Positions 6,922 through 14,330 of a DNA stretch of 14,860 nt are shown one piece after another. The stretch spans positions 1-14,860 of the forward strand of contig CAZSCK010000063.1 of the NCBI GenBank assembly GCA_964605385.1. The letters run 5' to 3'. Every line of letters begins with the position of its first letter. The stretch's first letter is position 1. The translations under genes were made by a program, and so were the position numbers. The notes beneath the pieces were generated by a model. That model was not told the origin of the DNA and did not search any database. It worked only from the letters and a program-made list of their open reading frames with translations. Source of the DNA: JAGLTQ01 sp964605385 (GTDB lineage: Bacteria; Pseudomonadota; Gammaproteobacteria; UBA6429; Thiohalophilaceae).

Positions 6922-7746
6922 TTATTTATTTCTATGTAGCTCACCTATAAGTCCCTTAATTCTTAACAAATCACCATCCAGTGCCGGCTGACCGTGCCAC
7001 CATTGATAGTCCGGTGATTGATGTCCAGCACCAAGGTACACATTTCTTAAATGCAGCTGCATTGATTTCATTATTTGTCTGGCAGGTTCAAGTTTATCAC
7101 TACTGAATTCTACTGATGCCTGCTCGATAAGCCCTGTACCTTCACGCACTTTTTTGCGCGCGATCTCCAGCATGCTTTCACCATTAGCTAATAATTGTCT
7201 GATGTATCGAGGTGCGTGGCAGTCCTGACAAACACTGCTTATTCTGCTTTCAATTTTACCTGTTGCATTATTCTGCATTAATGAATCTCGCGTCATACTA
7301 CTTACATTATGTTTCGCTTTATGCATATGACAATAACCACAACCAGGGGCGCGGTAGTTTGCCAAAGAAAAAGATTGTTGCCAGTCATAACTGTTTTTTT
7401 CCAGTTGCATAATGACGCCATGTTTTGAAGTGCTATAACTGTGTACCACCGGTGCTTTTTTACCGCCATGGCAATCGATACAAATTGAGTCACGACGTGC
7501 ATGACTGGCTGCTTGCTGGTGAAGTTTTCCGTGGCATGCAATACAGTTCGTCACAGGTTGCGTACTGGCATGAATACTTTTTTTCCAGTCTTTTATCAAC
7601 TGGGGATTATCTTTTTTATGGCATTGAATACAGTCTTTATTTTCTATAATACCTGCAGGGGCTGATTTATTCGCGGCATGTACCTGAATATTGACAAGAC
7701 TCAAAATAAAAATGAAAAAGTATTTTTTAAATAGCGCGAGCCTCAT
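6922..7746 (-). CDS. Pentaheme cytochrome c, reduced HAO-like paralogue
   Basis: A 274-residue exported protein: signal peptide at residues 1-24 (core YFFIFILSLVNIQVHA) and five CxxCH sites at 39-43 (CIQCH), 68-72 (CIACH), 89-93 (CIDCH), 136-140 (CGYCH) and 173-177 (CQDCH). The segment KNSYDWQQSFSLANYRAPGCGYCHMHKAKHNV parallels SWDWSKPLKKGNYPAPSCAYCHMDEGKHQV of the octaheme protein encoded upstream (both longer than quoted motifs; key shared residues are W, Y-x-AP-x-C and CH-M). After the last heme there is a helical domain and a GHQSPDYQWWHGQ motif typical of the C-terminal part of HAO. So it appears to be an HAO-fold protein that has lost three hemes, including those around the active site. 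Its start overlaps the octaheme stop by 1 bp (TAATG), with GGGAG upstream. It probably carries electrons for, or forms a heteromer with, the octaheme subunit. Confidence 0.85.
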   Translation of the reverse strand: MRLALFKKYFFIFILSLVNIQVHAANKSAPAGIIENKDCIQCHKKDNPQLIKDWKKSIHASTQPVTNCIACHGKLHQQAASHARRDSICIDCHGGKKAPVVHSYSTSKHGVIMQLEKNSYDWQQSFSLANYRAPGCGYCHMHKAKHNVSSMTRDSLMQNNATGKIESRISSVCQDCHAPRYIRQLLANGESMLEIARKKVREGTGLIEQASVEFSSDKLEPARQIMKSMQLHLRNVYLGAGHQSPDYQWWHGQPALDGDLLRIKGLIGELHRNK

Positions 7747-9122
7747 TAGTTATGCTCCCGGTTAAAATCAGTATATTCACCCTTAAGCCAGATATTTTTA
7801 ATGATGCTTTCATCTACTTTAATTTTTCCCAATGCACGCTGTTTTTCTGCTTTGAGTTTTATTTCCTTGAGACTTTTATCCATTTTTTCATGTCCTTTTT
7901 TAACAAAGGACATATCACCATGGGCAGAGCCCTTGTAGGCACCGAGGTTACCGAAGTACCACATTTCAAAATAGTCCCGTTCGATGGGCGACACATTATA
8001 AAAAGCAGAAGCCTGTCCTTCAAAAAAACCAATACGTTCAAACTGAAATAAAGTATCAGCATCATCACCCGGATAGAATGGGCGCAGATCGACTGGCGGA
8101 AACAGGTTGTTATTTGTACGCAGGTCTTTAAGAATATCTTCAGCTTGATAGAGTTTGCTCCACGTCCGTTTGCGCTCCGTGTCCATGGCTTTAAGTTGCT
8201 GTGCTGACCAGTCCTTGTCATGACAATCACTGCACAGTTTTATCCATTTCTTGCGCTTGATTTTATTGCCCGAACTTAAGGGATTAATTTCTTTAAGACC
8301 AAATTTCCAGATTGCTTTATCAGCTACCTGATGCTTGCCTTCATCCATATGACAATAAGCACAGGAGGGTGCCGGATAATTCCCCTTTTTAAGGGGTTTT
8401 GACCAGTCCCAGCTTTCACCTTCTTTAAGATAAATCTGACCATGTGCAGAATTAAAAAAGGTTTCATCATCAGGGTGTGGCGGTCCACTATGACAGGTAA
8501 TACAGGCTTCAGGTCGACGTGCTTCGGCAGCACTGAATTTATGACGGCTATGACAAGAGTCACATTTAGTGGCCACCGAATGACATTGCAGGCAGGCTGT
8601 TACTTCTGCTTTTGGTTTATCAACAAAATGTTTGGCATCCAGGGCCCGTTCCATCGCCAGTGCATGACTGGGAAAACCATAACGCTTTTCATCTTCAAAC
8701 TGATCATGCTGTTTAGCATGACATGTGGCGCAGACTTTTGGTGTAGGTAAATGCAAATTTTCATGATCACTACCATGACAGTCATTACAATAAACTTTTT
8801 TATCCGCTTTTGAATGACGTGATGCCTGCCAGTCTTTAACAATACCTGGCGTTACTCCGCTATGACAACTGACACAATCTTCACCTTTATAAACACCCCC
8901 AATTGATTTTACCGGTTTATAAAATTTGTCAGGATTCCAATACGCAAAAACAGCTTCAGGCAACCAGTCTCGTGAATATAAACCGGCACCATCACCGCTT
9001 TTGCTCCAGTTAACATAATAAAAACCAGCTGGAATTAAAATGAGGGAAATCAATACAGGTATCCAGATATATTTAACCCGTGTTGTTTTTTCCTTCAATT
9101 TTTTTGCCTCAGTAATTTTCAT
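7746..9122 (-). CDS. Membrane-anchored octaheme cytochrome c of the hydroxylamine oxidoreductase (HAO) family
   Basis: A 458-residue protein with an uncleaved-looking N-terminal anchor (residues 18-37, YIWIPVLISLILIPAGFYYV). It has eight CxxCH sites at 83-87, 112-116, 131-135, 177-181, 187-191, 207-211, 254-258 and 297-301. The spacing and signature CDSCHSRHKFSAAEARRPE followed by CITCHSGPPHPDDE are typical of HAO and HAO-like octaheme cytochromes. The C-terminal helical domain (302-458) has RDYFEMWYF and AYKGSAHGD, in the region where HAO carries the tyrosine that cross-links the P460 heme. Tyr384, 389 and 396 are candidates, but I cannot decide whether one is equivalent. With the cross-link it would oxidise hydroxylamine. 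Without it, relatives reduce nitrite or hydroxylamine. The start overlaps the diheme gene by 4 bp (ATGA). No haoB, cyt c554 or amo genes are in the window. Confidence 0.9.
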   Translation of the reverse strand: MKITEAKKLKEKTTRVKYIWIPVLISLILIPAGFYYVNWSKSGDGAGLYSRDWLPEAVFAYWNPDKFYKPVKSIGGVYKGEDCVSCHSGVTPGIVKDWQASRHSKADKKVYCNDCHGSDHENLHLPTPKVCATCHAKQHDQFEDEKRYGFPSHALAMERALDAKHFVDKPKAEVTACLQCHSVATKCDSCHSRHKFSAAEARRPEACITCHSGPPHPDDETFFNSAHGQIYLKEGESWDWSKPLKKGNYPAPSCAYCHMDEGKHQVADKAIWKFGLKEINPLSSGNKIKRKKWIKLCSDCHDKDWSAQQLKAMDTERKRTWSKLYQAEDILKDLRTNNNLFPPVDLRPFYPGDDADTLFQFERIGFFEGQASAFYNVSPIERDYFEMWYFGNLGAYKGSAHGDMSFVKKGHEKMDKSLKEIKLKAEKQRALGKIKVDESIIKNIWLKGEYTDFNREHN

Positions 9123-9916
9123 TGACGGGCCTTCATCTGTTTATTGTGGTTTTTATGTGCGTGGTGTTTATTATATGAATGCAACCACCATCTCCCAAAG
9201 CCAATGATAACCAGTAACAGAAACGGGCCAAGTGCCAGCCAACTTTCAGGATAAAGCATGGCGACTTTCGCTTGTCGAATTTTATTTACAGCTTTAGATT
9301 TTTCAATTGTTGTTAAGGTGATCGAGTCATTAGTCATATTGGACTGAAGATAATGCTGAATTTGTAGCATGACCTCAGCAGATGGTGGTGTATATTTCAT
9401 CACGGTCATATTGCGTTGCATTCTTTTCAACAGCACAGGCCATTCATCATGATTGTATTGTGACGGATCAGGCGTGGCATGACATGCACTGCAATGATTA
9501 TTAAATGCCCTGGCGCCCAGTCCAGCAGGAGTTTGTTGCAGGGGCTTTAACGCATAGCGCGATAGATATAGCTGCAGTTGTTGACGTTCTTCATTACTTG
9601 GATTTTTGATCTTGCCCAACAAGCCGCCAAAGCGATTAGCAACATCCATCAAGGTCAACATGCGTTGCAGAACAGATGGCCATTCTTCAGCAGTATGCCG
9701 TCCAGGCCCTGGTAGTTCATGACACTGGGTGCAATATGTTTGCATAAGCTGAGCTGGTTGACTATTTATATCTGGAAGCTGTTCAACGGGCAGTCCGGGT
9801 GGCATCACTTCTGGATACAGCGCACACATATCAAGACCACCAAAGCTGTGGCTGGCAAAAACATGTGGGCTTAATAACAAAATAATCAAGCCCAGCTGTA
9901 TTTTATTTATTAACAT
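9119..9916 (-). CDS. Diheme cytochrome c with signal peptide and C-terminal membrane anchor
   Basis: A 265-residue protein. A signal peptide (residues 1-21, core LGLIILLLSPHVFA) precedes two similar cytochrome c modules. The first has CTQCH at 62-66, followed by GPGRHTAEEWPSVLQRM. The second has CSACH at 142-146, followed by DPSQYNHDEWPVLLKRM. The repeated 'EWP-x-(V/L)L-x-RM' shows internal duplication, and Met87 or Met90 and Met166 or Met170 are candidate axial ligands. A C-terminal helix (about 226-244, WLALGPFLLLVIIGFGRWW) anchors it in the inner membrane. It ends with a short His/Lys-rich cytoplasmic tail (HSYNKHHAHKNHNK). It overlaps the gene upstream by 7 bp and the octaheme gene by 4 bp. 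It probably passes electrons between the membrane polyferredoxin and the octaheme cytochrome. Confidence 0.85.
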   Translation of the reverse strand: MLINKIQLGLIILLLSPHVFASHSFGGLDMCALYPEVMPPGLPVEQLPDINSQPAQLMQTYCTQCHELPGPGRHTAEEWPSVLQRMLTLMDVANRFGGLLGKIKNPSNEERQQLQLYLSRYALKPLQQTPAGLGARAFNNHCSACHATPDPSQYNHDEWPVLLKRMQRNMTVMKYTPPSAEVMLQIQHYLQSNMTNDSITLTTIEKSKAVNKIRQAKVAMLYPESWLALGPFLLLVIIGFGRWWLHSYNKHHAHKNHNKQMKARQ

Positions 9917-12312
9917 GCGCTTTCCACGACTGAAGGCGTCGAGCTATGCCGAGGATTGATAGCCTTGTTAACATGCTGAATAATTTTCTGCTTAAACTGA
10001 AAGCTTCCTAACATACCTTTAGCCGCTTTGCGGCCAGCAGCTATTGCTGTAACGACTAAATCAGGTCCGTTAGTATTATCTCCACCGGCATAGATTTTTT
10101 TATTACTGGTTTGACCTTGTTGATTAATTATTATGGTGCCGCGTTCATTGGTTTCTATACCCATGCACGTCATCCAGCTTTCTATTTTGTTAACCTGTCC
10201 GATGGCAAAGATAACTGAATCACAATCTATACAGGTGTCAGCATTATTATTTTTAAAACAGATACTACTGACTGTTTTATCTCCCTGTATTTCTACAGCT
10301 TTATACTCAAATATAAAATGCACACCTTCATCCAATGCCGCTTGTTTTTCTTTAGCTGAAGCGCGCATTTTTTCTTCTGTACTACGATAGGCAACAACAA
10401 CTTTTAATGCACCCTGACGAATGGCTGAACGCGCGCAATCCATCGCACTATCACCACCACCTAAAACAATAACCTGTTTACCGTTCATCGCAGTGTGGTT
10501 CTGTTGCAGATTTACTTTAGACAAATATGAAAGTGCATCTGTTACACCTTTGAGTTGCTGCCCTGGCAGGTTCACATCACGTGAACTTTGTGCTCCGGTG
10601 CCAAGGAAAATAGCATCGTGATCTTGCTGTAGTTGTTGTATGCGTTTCTCATCTACCTTTACGCCAAGCTCAAACACCACACCTTGTTGTTGTAGTAACG
10701 CATAACGTTTTTGCAGCATACTTTTATCTAATTTAAATGAAGGAACACCCGTTGCCAGTAATCCACCAATCACATTTTCCCGTTCATAAACGGTTACCTT
10801 GCATCCCTCTTTACTCAATTCATCAGCACAAGCTAATCCAGCAGGGCCCGCACCTATAATGGCAATTTGTTTTTTAATAGCCGTTGCTTTTCTTTGTGGT
10901 TGCCAGTTATTTGCTAATGCGGTGTTTGTCAGATAACGCTCAATTGCACCAATGGTGACTGCACCATCTGGCTCTTTCGCTTTAGTACACGCGCCTTCAC
11001 AGAGTCGATGTTGCGGACAAAGCGTTCCACAAATTTCAGGCATGTTGCTGGTACTTTGTGCAATAGTCGCAGCTTCTTGAATGTTGCCAGCAGCTACCTG
11101 TTCCAGCCATTCCGGGATACGGTTTTGTAAAGGACATGCATTACTGCAACCGGGCAGTCCGCAGTCTAAACATCGGCTGGCTTGAGCCTGAATGCTAACA
11201 AGACCTGGTGTTGTAACAATTTCTGACCAGTCTGTTTTACGTTCAACGGCGGGACGTAGCTCATTGTCTTCACGATTGATAACAACGGGCTTATTCTTTT
11301 TTTGTAAGTAACTCGCATTTTGTACCAGCGATTTATTAAACAGGTTACGCACATCTTTAATCTCCAGTGCATCTGTCGGACAGGACACAACACAACGTGC
11401 ACAACCCATGCAATCTTCAATCGCAGTTATACGACCCGCATCCTTACCCTGACGCCATACTGGTATGCCCATATCACAAACCTGTTCACAACGCTGGCAA
11501 TCATTGCACTTGTCCTTATCCATTTTAATGCTATAGAAACCGGCATGATTAAGCAGGCCAAAGGTCGCACCATAAGGACAAAGATAACGACAATAAAAAC
11601 GATTACCCACTAAAGGGGCAAGATAGAAACTACCAAAATAAGTCATGGCCACGACAAGATAGAAACCACCAACAAAGCTCACTGTCCATGAGTTCGGTGG
11701 AAACTGAGTCACTACCATCACGCCGACATAGTAGATAAAGAAAAACCACTTGGAATGACGTAGTGCCCAGCTCCAGTTTGAGCGCAAGGTACGATCGCGA
11801 AAAGCAAAACCTACGGTTTCACGTATGCCAACACAGGGGCAGTTGAAGCCACAAACTATACGCCGCCCAAACAAAAACACGGCAGTCAAAATTAAAAAGA
11901 AAGTGATCGTGCCAGGAACATGTATCGATGGAAAAACCGGTTGCGCCCAGAGAAAGCCCACATAAGATTCATAAAAAGGATAAAACCAGGGAACCAACCA
12001 CCAAAACGCGGTCACCATGGTAACCAGAATGATTAGACGTTTTCGTGTGTAGTAATTTTTTTCTGCAACAATTCGCCAGATGCCAAAAGCCAGAATAATG
12101 CCATATTCCGTATAACGATTAAGCCAGATAGGATTTTCAAATAACATCAGCCAGGTTTCGTTAAGCCAGCCAACAAAAGCCAACGTGAAAGCCGCCATAC
12201 TCAATATCTGAACCGGCAGGCCATAACGTGATGGCATGAGATCCTGTTGCGTGCTGTTCAGGACGCGGGGCTGATGGTTTATTACATATTTACTTTGCAT
12301 CATGTTACTCAT
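9910..12312 (-). CDS. Fusion of NapH/CcoG-like membrane polyferredoxin with GltD-like FAD-NAD(P)H oxidoreductase
   Basis: An 800-residue two-part protein. Residues 1-320 are NapH/CcoG-like: five or six membrane helices (about 32-52, 92-110, 134-150, 188-203 and 210-235 are clear), two CxxxCP motifs (CGFNCP at 154-159, CRYLCP at 241-246), and two [4Fe-4S] motifs (CNDCQRCEQVC at 269-279, CMGCARCVVSCP at 301-312). Residues 370-800 are like the small subunit of glutamate synthase. This part has N-terminal FeS cysteines (CLDCGLPGCSNACP at 381-394, CGTLCPQHRLCEGAC at 428-442), an FAD site (IAIIGAGPAGLACADEL from 483) and an NAD(P)H site (VIVLGGGDSAMDCARSA from 614). AGGDNTNGPDLVVTAIAAGR at the end (742-761) completes the FAD fold. 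There is no stop or frameshift at the junction. It opens the operon and probably links cytoplasmic NAD(P)H to the membrane chain. It is not a glutamate synthase subunit by context. Confidence 0.88.
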   Translation of the reverse strand: MSNMMQSKYVINHQPRVLNSTQQDLMPSRYGLPVQILSMAAFTLAFVGWLNETWLMLFENPIWLNRYTEYGIILAFGIWRIVAEKNYYTRKRLIILVTMVTAFWWLVPWFYPFYESYVGFLWAQPVFPSIHVPGTITFFLILTAVFLFGRRIVCGFNCPCVGIRETVGFAFRDRTLRSNWSWALRHSKWFFFIYYVGVMVVTQFPPNSWTVSFVGGFYLVVAMTYFGSFYLAPLVGNRFYCRYLCPYGATFGLLNHAGFYSIKMDKDKCNDCQRCEQVCDMGIPVWRQGKDAGRITAIEDCMGCARCVVSCPTDALEIKDVRNLFNKSLVQNASYLQKKNKPVVINREDNELRPAVERKTDWSEIVTTPGLVSIQAQASRCLDCGLPGCSNACPLQNRIPEWLEQVAAGNIQEAATIAQSTSNMPEICGTLCPQHRLCEGACTKAKEPDGAVTIGAIERYLTNTALANNWQPQRKATAIKKQIAIIGAGPAGLACADELSKEGCKVTVYERENVIGGLLATGVPSFKLDKSMLQKRYALLQQQGVVFELGVKVDEKRIQQLQQDHDAIFLGTGAQSSRDVNLPGQQLKGVTDALSYLSKVNLQQNHTAMNGKQVIVLGGGDSAMDCARSAIRQGALKVVVAYRSTEEKMRASAKEKQAALDEGVHFIFEYKAVEIQGDKTVSSICFKNNNADTCIDCDSVIFAIGQVNKIESWMTCMGIETNERGTIIINQQGQTSNKKIYAGGDNTNGPDLVVTAIAAGRKAAKGMLGSFQFKQKIIQHVNKAINPRHSSTPSVVESAC

Positions 12313-12330
12313 TACTCTGTGGTAAATTTT

Positions 12331-12366
12331 TTTATAAAAACACGACCTGATAATTTTTCAAAATTA
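12331..12366 (-). promoter_or_regulatory. Candidate promoter/operator of the four-gene cytochrome operon
   Basis: The 67-bp spacer between the cysteine desulfurase stop and the fusion gene holds TTGAAA (12361-12356 on the minus strand) as a possible -35. TATAAA (12336-12331) follows 19 nt later as a possible -10; the spacing is longer than ideal. The -35 is embedded in a perfect AT-rich palindrome, TAATTTTTCAAAATTA (12351-12366, 7-bp arms), which could be an operator or just AT-rich sequence. No terminator is evident after the desulfurase gene, so read-through from upstream is also possible. Confidence 0.35.
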
Positions 12367-12379
12367 CATCTTTTTTGTA

Positions 12380-13546
12380 TCAATTCATTGAAACCAACGA
12401 TTGCATATTGTTTTGCTGACACTCTTTCCAGGCAGAAATTAAAATAGTTGCAGCCCACTTTATTTCTTCCTCAGTTGTAAGGTGTCCAACAGATAAACGT
12501 ACCGCACCACGTTGCCTTTCATAATTTATATTCATGGCAGTTAATACACTGCTCGCAGTACCGTTATTAGCATGACAAGCTGACCCAACTGAAGCCGCCA
12601 CATAAGAAGCTTGTTTTAAAAGCTCCTGACCGCTCACGTTAGGAAAAGATAAATTTAAGGTATTTGGTAACCGCATATCAGGATGACCATTTAACTGAAG
12701 CCCCTTAATTTCCTTACTTAATAAGGTATGCAGCATATTCCGTTTATAGGTTAAACGTGCTTCTTCTATATCCAATCGACTCTTCGCTAAATAAGCCGCT
12801 GTACCTAATCCAGCAATAAAAGCAACATTTTCCGTACCTGTACGACGACCATGCTCCTGCGAGGCACCAAACGTCAACGGTAAAAGGTCGATATCTTTTT
12901 TTATAAATAAAGCACCTACACCTTTTGGTGCATATAATTTGTGTCCTGCAATGGTTAGTAAATCAGCACCCAGTATATTGACCGATACCGGTATCTTGCC
13001 TATAGATTGAGCCGCATCAACATGAAAGACGATGTCCAACGGACGTAGTAAACGAGAAATATCTTCAACCGGCTGAATGGTGCCTACTTCATTATTCGCA
13101 TGCATAACTGAAACCAGGACTGTATCGCGGCGAATTGCCTGACGCATATCACTCAATTTAACCCGACCATATTGATCCACAGGTAAAATCGTAATGTCCC
13201 ACCCTTCTTTTTTCAGCTGAGAAAACGGCTGTAGAACTGACGGATGCTCTATAGCGGTTGTAATAAGATGACGTCCTTTGTGACGTAAAGCACGTGCTGT
13301 ACCTAAAATTGCCATGTTATTGGCTTCACTTGCACTGCCTGTGAAAACAATTTCATCTTCTGTTGCATCAATCAATCCTGCAACTTGTTGCCTGGCCCAT
13401 ACAACACCTTCATAAGCTTGTTGACCATAGGAGTGAGAAGATGAAGGGTTACCAAAGTGATTTGTTAAATAAACACCAATGGTTTCAACCACCTTAGGAT
13501 CAACAGGGGTTGTCGCGTTGTAATCTAAATAAATCGGTGTTTGCAT
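12380..13546 (-). CDS. Cysteine desulfurase (NifS/IscS-like, PLP-dependent)
   Basis: A 388-residue class V aminotransferase-fold enzyme that removes sulfur from L-cysteine as a persulfide. The N terminus IYLDYNATTPVDP is typical. His101 (EHPSVL) stacks on PLP. HVDAAQS (175-181) carries the Asp and Gln that hold the cofactor. Lys203 in AGHKLYAPKG is the Schiff-base lysine. RRTGTEN (234-240) binds substrate. The catalytic Cys is 324 in VGSACHANNGTAS. Length is normal for a group I enzyme. The start lies one nucleotide after the TSUP stop. No IscU, SufE or SelD gene is adjacent, so it may feed a specialised sulfur or selenium pathway rather than housekeeping Fe-S assembly. The last 21 codons are duplicated as a relic at 6842-6904. 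I do not choose between iscS, nifS and other symbols. Confidence 0.9.
   Translation of the reverse strand: MQTPIYLDYNATTPVDPKVVETIGVYLTNHFGNPSSSHSYGQQAYEGVVWARQQVAGLIDATEDEIVFTGSASEANNMAILGTARALRHKGRHLITTAIEHPSVLQPFSQLKKEGWDITILPVDQYGRVKLSDMRQAIRRDTVLVSVMHANNEVGTIQPVEDISRLLRPLDIVFHVDAAQSIGKIPVSVNILGADLLTIAGHKLYAPKGVGALFIKKDIDLLPLTFGASQEHGRRTGTENVAFIAGLGTAAYLAKSRLDIEEARLTYKRNMLHTLLSKEIKGLQLNGHPDMRLPNTLNLSFPNVSGQELLKQASYVAASVGSACHANNGTASSVLTAMNINYERQRGAVRLSVGHLTTEEEIKWAATILISAWKECQQNNMQSLVSMN
12384..12446 (-). repeat. 63-bp direct repeat, copy A (inside the cysteine desulfurase 3' end)
   Basis: These bases encode the last 21 codons before the final Asn and stop of the cysteine desulfurase. They align without gaps, in the same orientation, to 6842-6904. 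By-eye comparison gives 55 of 63 identical, and several differences are silent or conservative in the desulfurase frame. The similarity stops sharply on both sides. The 5.5 kb between the two copies holds only the four-gene cytochrome operon. Confidence 0.85.
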
Positions 13547-13547
13547 T

Positions 13548-14318
13548 TTAGACTACACTCTTAAACAGAATATAACTGGCAACAAAAACTAAAAATGTAC
13601 CAAAGCCTCGCTTCAGTAATGCAGCTGGCAATCGATTACTAATAAGACTACCGATAATGCTGCCAACTATAGCGACACCGGTAAAACTCGCCATTAGCGT
13701 ATAGTTAATTTCAACAGCACCGGCATAACCCGCAAAGCCAGCGAATGACTTAAGAGCAACAATACTAAGTGAAGTACCGACCGCTTGTTTCATCGGCAAG
13801 CCAGATAACAAAACTAAAGCGGGTACGATAAGAAAACCACCACCCACACCAACCACACCGGTTAATATTCCAACGACAATTCCATGGATAGCAATATGCG
13901 TATATTGTAGTTCATCACTATAACCATCAAGGCAACCTGTCACAGCAGCTGCACCGAGAGACTTATGTTGTGGCTTTAACATTTTATAAGCCGCGGCATA
14001 CATGACGAGTGCAAAGATTGTTAATTGGATGACAACGGGGGTGATAACGCCTAGCAATGCACCCGCATAGGTACCCATAACACCAAAAGCACCAAATACA
14101 GCAGTAATTTTTAAATTCACATTACCCCAGCGCCAGTGCTGAAGTGCGGTAATGGTTGCGGTGACCGCTACAATTCCCAGGCTCATGGCAATGGCCGATT
14201 TTGGCTCAACATCTAATAAATACAGCAAAGCCGGCGTAGTAATAATCGAGCCACCACTACCAAAAACACCGAGTAATAAACCGGTAATCAAACCTGAAAT
14301 AAGTATAGCTAACGACAT
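13548..14318 (-). CDS. TSUP (TauE/SafE) family membrane transporter
   Basis: A 256-residue polytopic protein of the TSUP family, which exports or imports sulfite, sulfonates, thiosulfate or related anions. The two-fold repeat is visible. The first half has LISGLITGLLLGVFGSGGSIITTPALLYL (key GxxGxGGG-like loop GVFGSGGSI) with IAMSLGIVAVTA. The second has ILTGVVGVGGGFLIVPALVLL with AVGTSLSIVALK. About eight hydrophobic segments are present. I prefer ATG 14318 (MSLAILI) because it has a GTGGA site about 7 nt upstream. The longer frame to 14336 would start with TTG inside the operator palindrome. The gene is followed one base later by the cysteine desulfurase, implying a joint role in sulfur handling. 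The substrate cannot be read from the sequence. Confidence 0.88.
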   Translation of the reverse strand: MSLAILISGLITGLLLGVFGSGGSIITTPALLYLLDVEPKSAIAMSLGIVAVTATITALQHWRWGNVNLKITAVFGAFGVMGTYAGALLGVITPVVIQLTIFALVMYAAAYKMLKPQHKSLGAAAVTGCLDGYSDELQYTHIAIHGIVVGILTGVVGVGGGFLIVPALVLLSGLPMKQAVGTSLSIVALKSFAGFAGYAGAVEINYTLMASFTGVAIVGSIIGSLISNRLPAALLKRGFGTFLVFVASYILFKSVV

Positions 14319-14330
14319 AATATATCCACT

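Noticed and set aside
7746..9122. Ammonia-oxidiser HAO with a role in nitrification
   Set aside because: No amo, haoB or cyt c554/cM552 genes in the window, a membrane anchor, and unclear catalytic tyrosine; only HAO-family membership is supported.
9910..11000. Annotation of the C-terminal half as glutamate synthase small subunit
   Set aside because: It is fused to a NapH-like membrane domain, there is no gltB-like gene, and the neighbours are cytochromes.
11166..11420. Cys-rich frames antisense or out of frame within the fusion and cytochrome genes (also at 8324-8842 and 7302-7541)
   Set aside because: They are frame-shifted shadows of genes with intact FeS or heme motifs in the main frame.
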